Part shown: piece after piece, positions 5,816-6,017 of the stretch
Position numbering within the stretch: position 1 is the stretch's first letter
How the letters are laid out: each line of letters opens with the position of its first letter
Notes under the pieces: model-generated
Databases searched by the model: none
The model's input: only the letters and a program-made list of their open reading frames with translations
What the model was told of the DNA's origin: nothing
Made by a program: the position numbers and the translations under genes
Origin: Chromatiales bacterium
Lineage (GTDB): Bacteria > Pseudomonadota > Gammaproteobacteria > Chromatiales > Chromatiaceae
Reading direction: 5' to 3'
NCBI GenBank assembly: GCA_024639625.1
Contig: JAHEIA010000211.1
Coordinates: forward strand, 1 to 6,017
DNA length: 6,017 nt

Positions 5816-6017
5816 ATGCGGGATATGCGGGTGGGGCAGGCCTCGGAGCCGGAAGCCAGGGAGCAGAGCTTTCTGCCTAGTTTCTGCGCCTTGCGACCGG
5901 TGTTCGCGGTCGTGGTGGGGGCCCAGCTCTTGAGTATGGTGCTGGTTCTTGGTTCGGATCGGCCCCTCGGCGGGTCCTGGTCCGATCTAAGCAGCGTATC
6001 GCTCTACGTGCAATGGG
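5816..6017 (+). CDS. algZ: AlgZ/FimS-like sensor histidine kinase, N-terminal 67 residues (cut by window edge)
   Basis: The frame starts at the ATG at 5816 after the strong ribosome binding sequence AGGGGAG (5804-5810) and stays open to the window end. Residues 19-46, [20 protein letters not shown] and onward, match the start of AlgZ/FimS (LytS-like) kinases. These have FLP-x-FC-x-xR followed at once by the first membrane helix (about 27-46). [10 protein letters not shown] at the end leads into the second helix of that family. Such kinases work with the LytTR response regulator AlgR, controlling alginate and type IV pilus twitching in Pseudomonas, and algR would be expected just outside the window. 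Divergent argH is the classic neighbour and strengthens the call. The histidine and ATPase regions are not in view, so kinase activity cannot be judged. A second in-frame ATG at 5825 is a less likely start. Confidence 0.82.
   Translation, partial: MRDMRVGQASEPEAREQSFLPSFCALRPVFAVVVGAQLLSMVLVLGSDRPLGGSWSDLSSVSLYVQW

Overview
The window reads as a compact, GC-rich chromosomal segment from a gammaproteobacterium. It has no sign of mobile DNA, phage, CRISPR, tRNA or rRNA. The assignment rests on two gene neighbourhoods typical of that class: lptM-lysA-(…)-dapF, and argH divergent from an AlgZ/FimS-type sensor kinase. In Pseudomonas these two blocks lie near each other but separated; here they sit within 6 kb. 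The genus cannot be told from the sequence.

Left part, minus strand (from about 3450 down to 1): a probable operon reads lptM (outer-membrane LPS-translocon lipoprotein), lysA (diaminopimelate decarboxylase), a class I SAM-dependent methyltransferase of unknown substrate, a single-pass membrane protein with a zinc-binding anti-sigma-type motif, and dapF (diaminopimelate epimerase, cut by the window edge). Gaps and overlaps are 4 nt, -4 nt, 6 nt and 59 nt. LysA and DapF carry out the last two steps of lysine/meso-DAP metabolism and are usually adjacent. Here they are split by the methyltransferase and the anti-sigma-like gene. A 20-bp near-perfect palindrome lies immediately before the dapF start codon.

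Middle, plus strand (3473-3881): a 123-residue uncharacterised protein is read divergently from lptM, with an exact TATAAT and a strong ribosome binding site. Its predicted strand/helix order is beta-alpha-beta-beta-alpha-beta.

Right part: on the minus strand argH (argininosuccinate lyase) is followed 42 nt later by a small MazG-type nucleotide pyrophosphohydrolase. argH has an extended -10 promoter. Divergently, on the plus strand at the right edge, lies the start of an algZ/fimS-like sensor histidine kinase gene. All intergenic stretches are shorter than 130 nt, and the remaining open frames are antisense shadows of these genes.

Most of the window is ordinary housekeeping. The parts worth a second look are the orphan anti-sigma-like protein with its methyltransferase neighbour inside the lysA-dapF operon, the palindrome covering the dapF ribosome binding region, and the small uncharacterised plus-strand gene.
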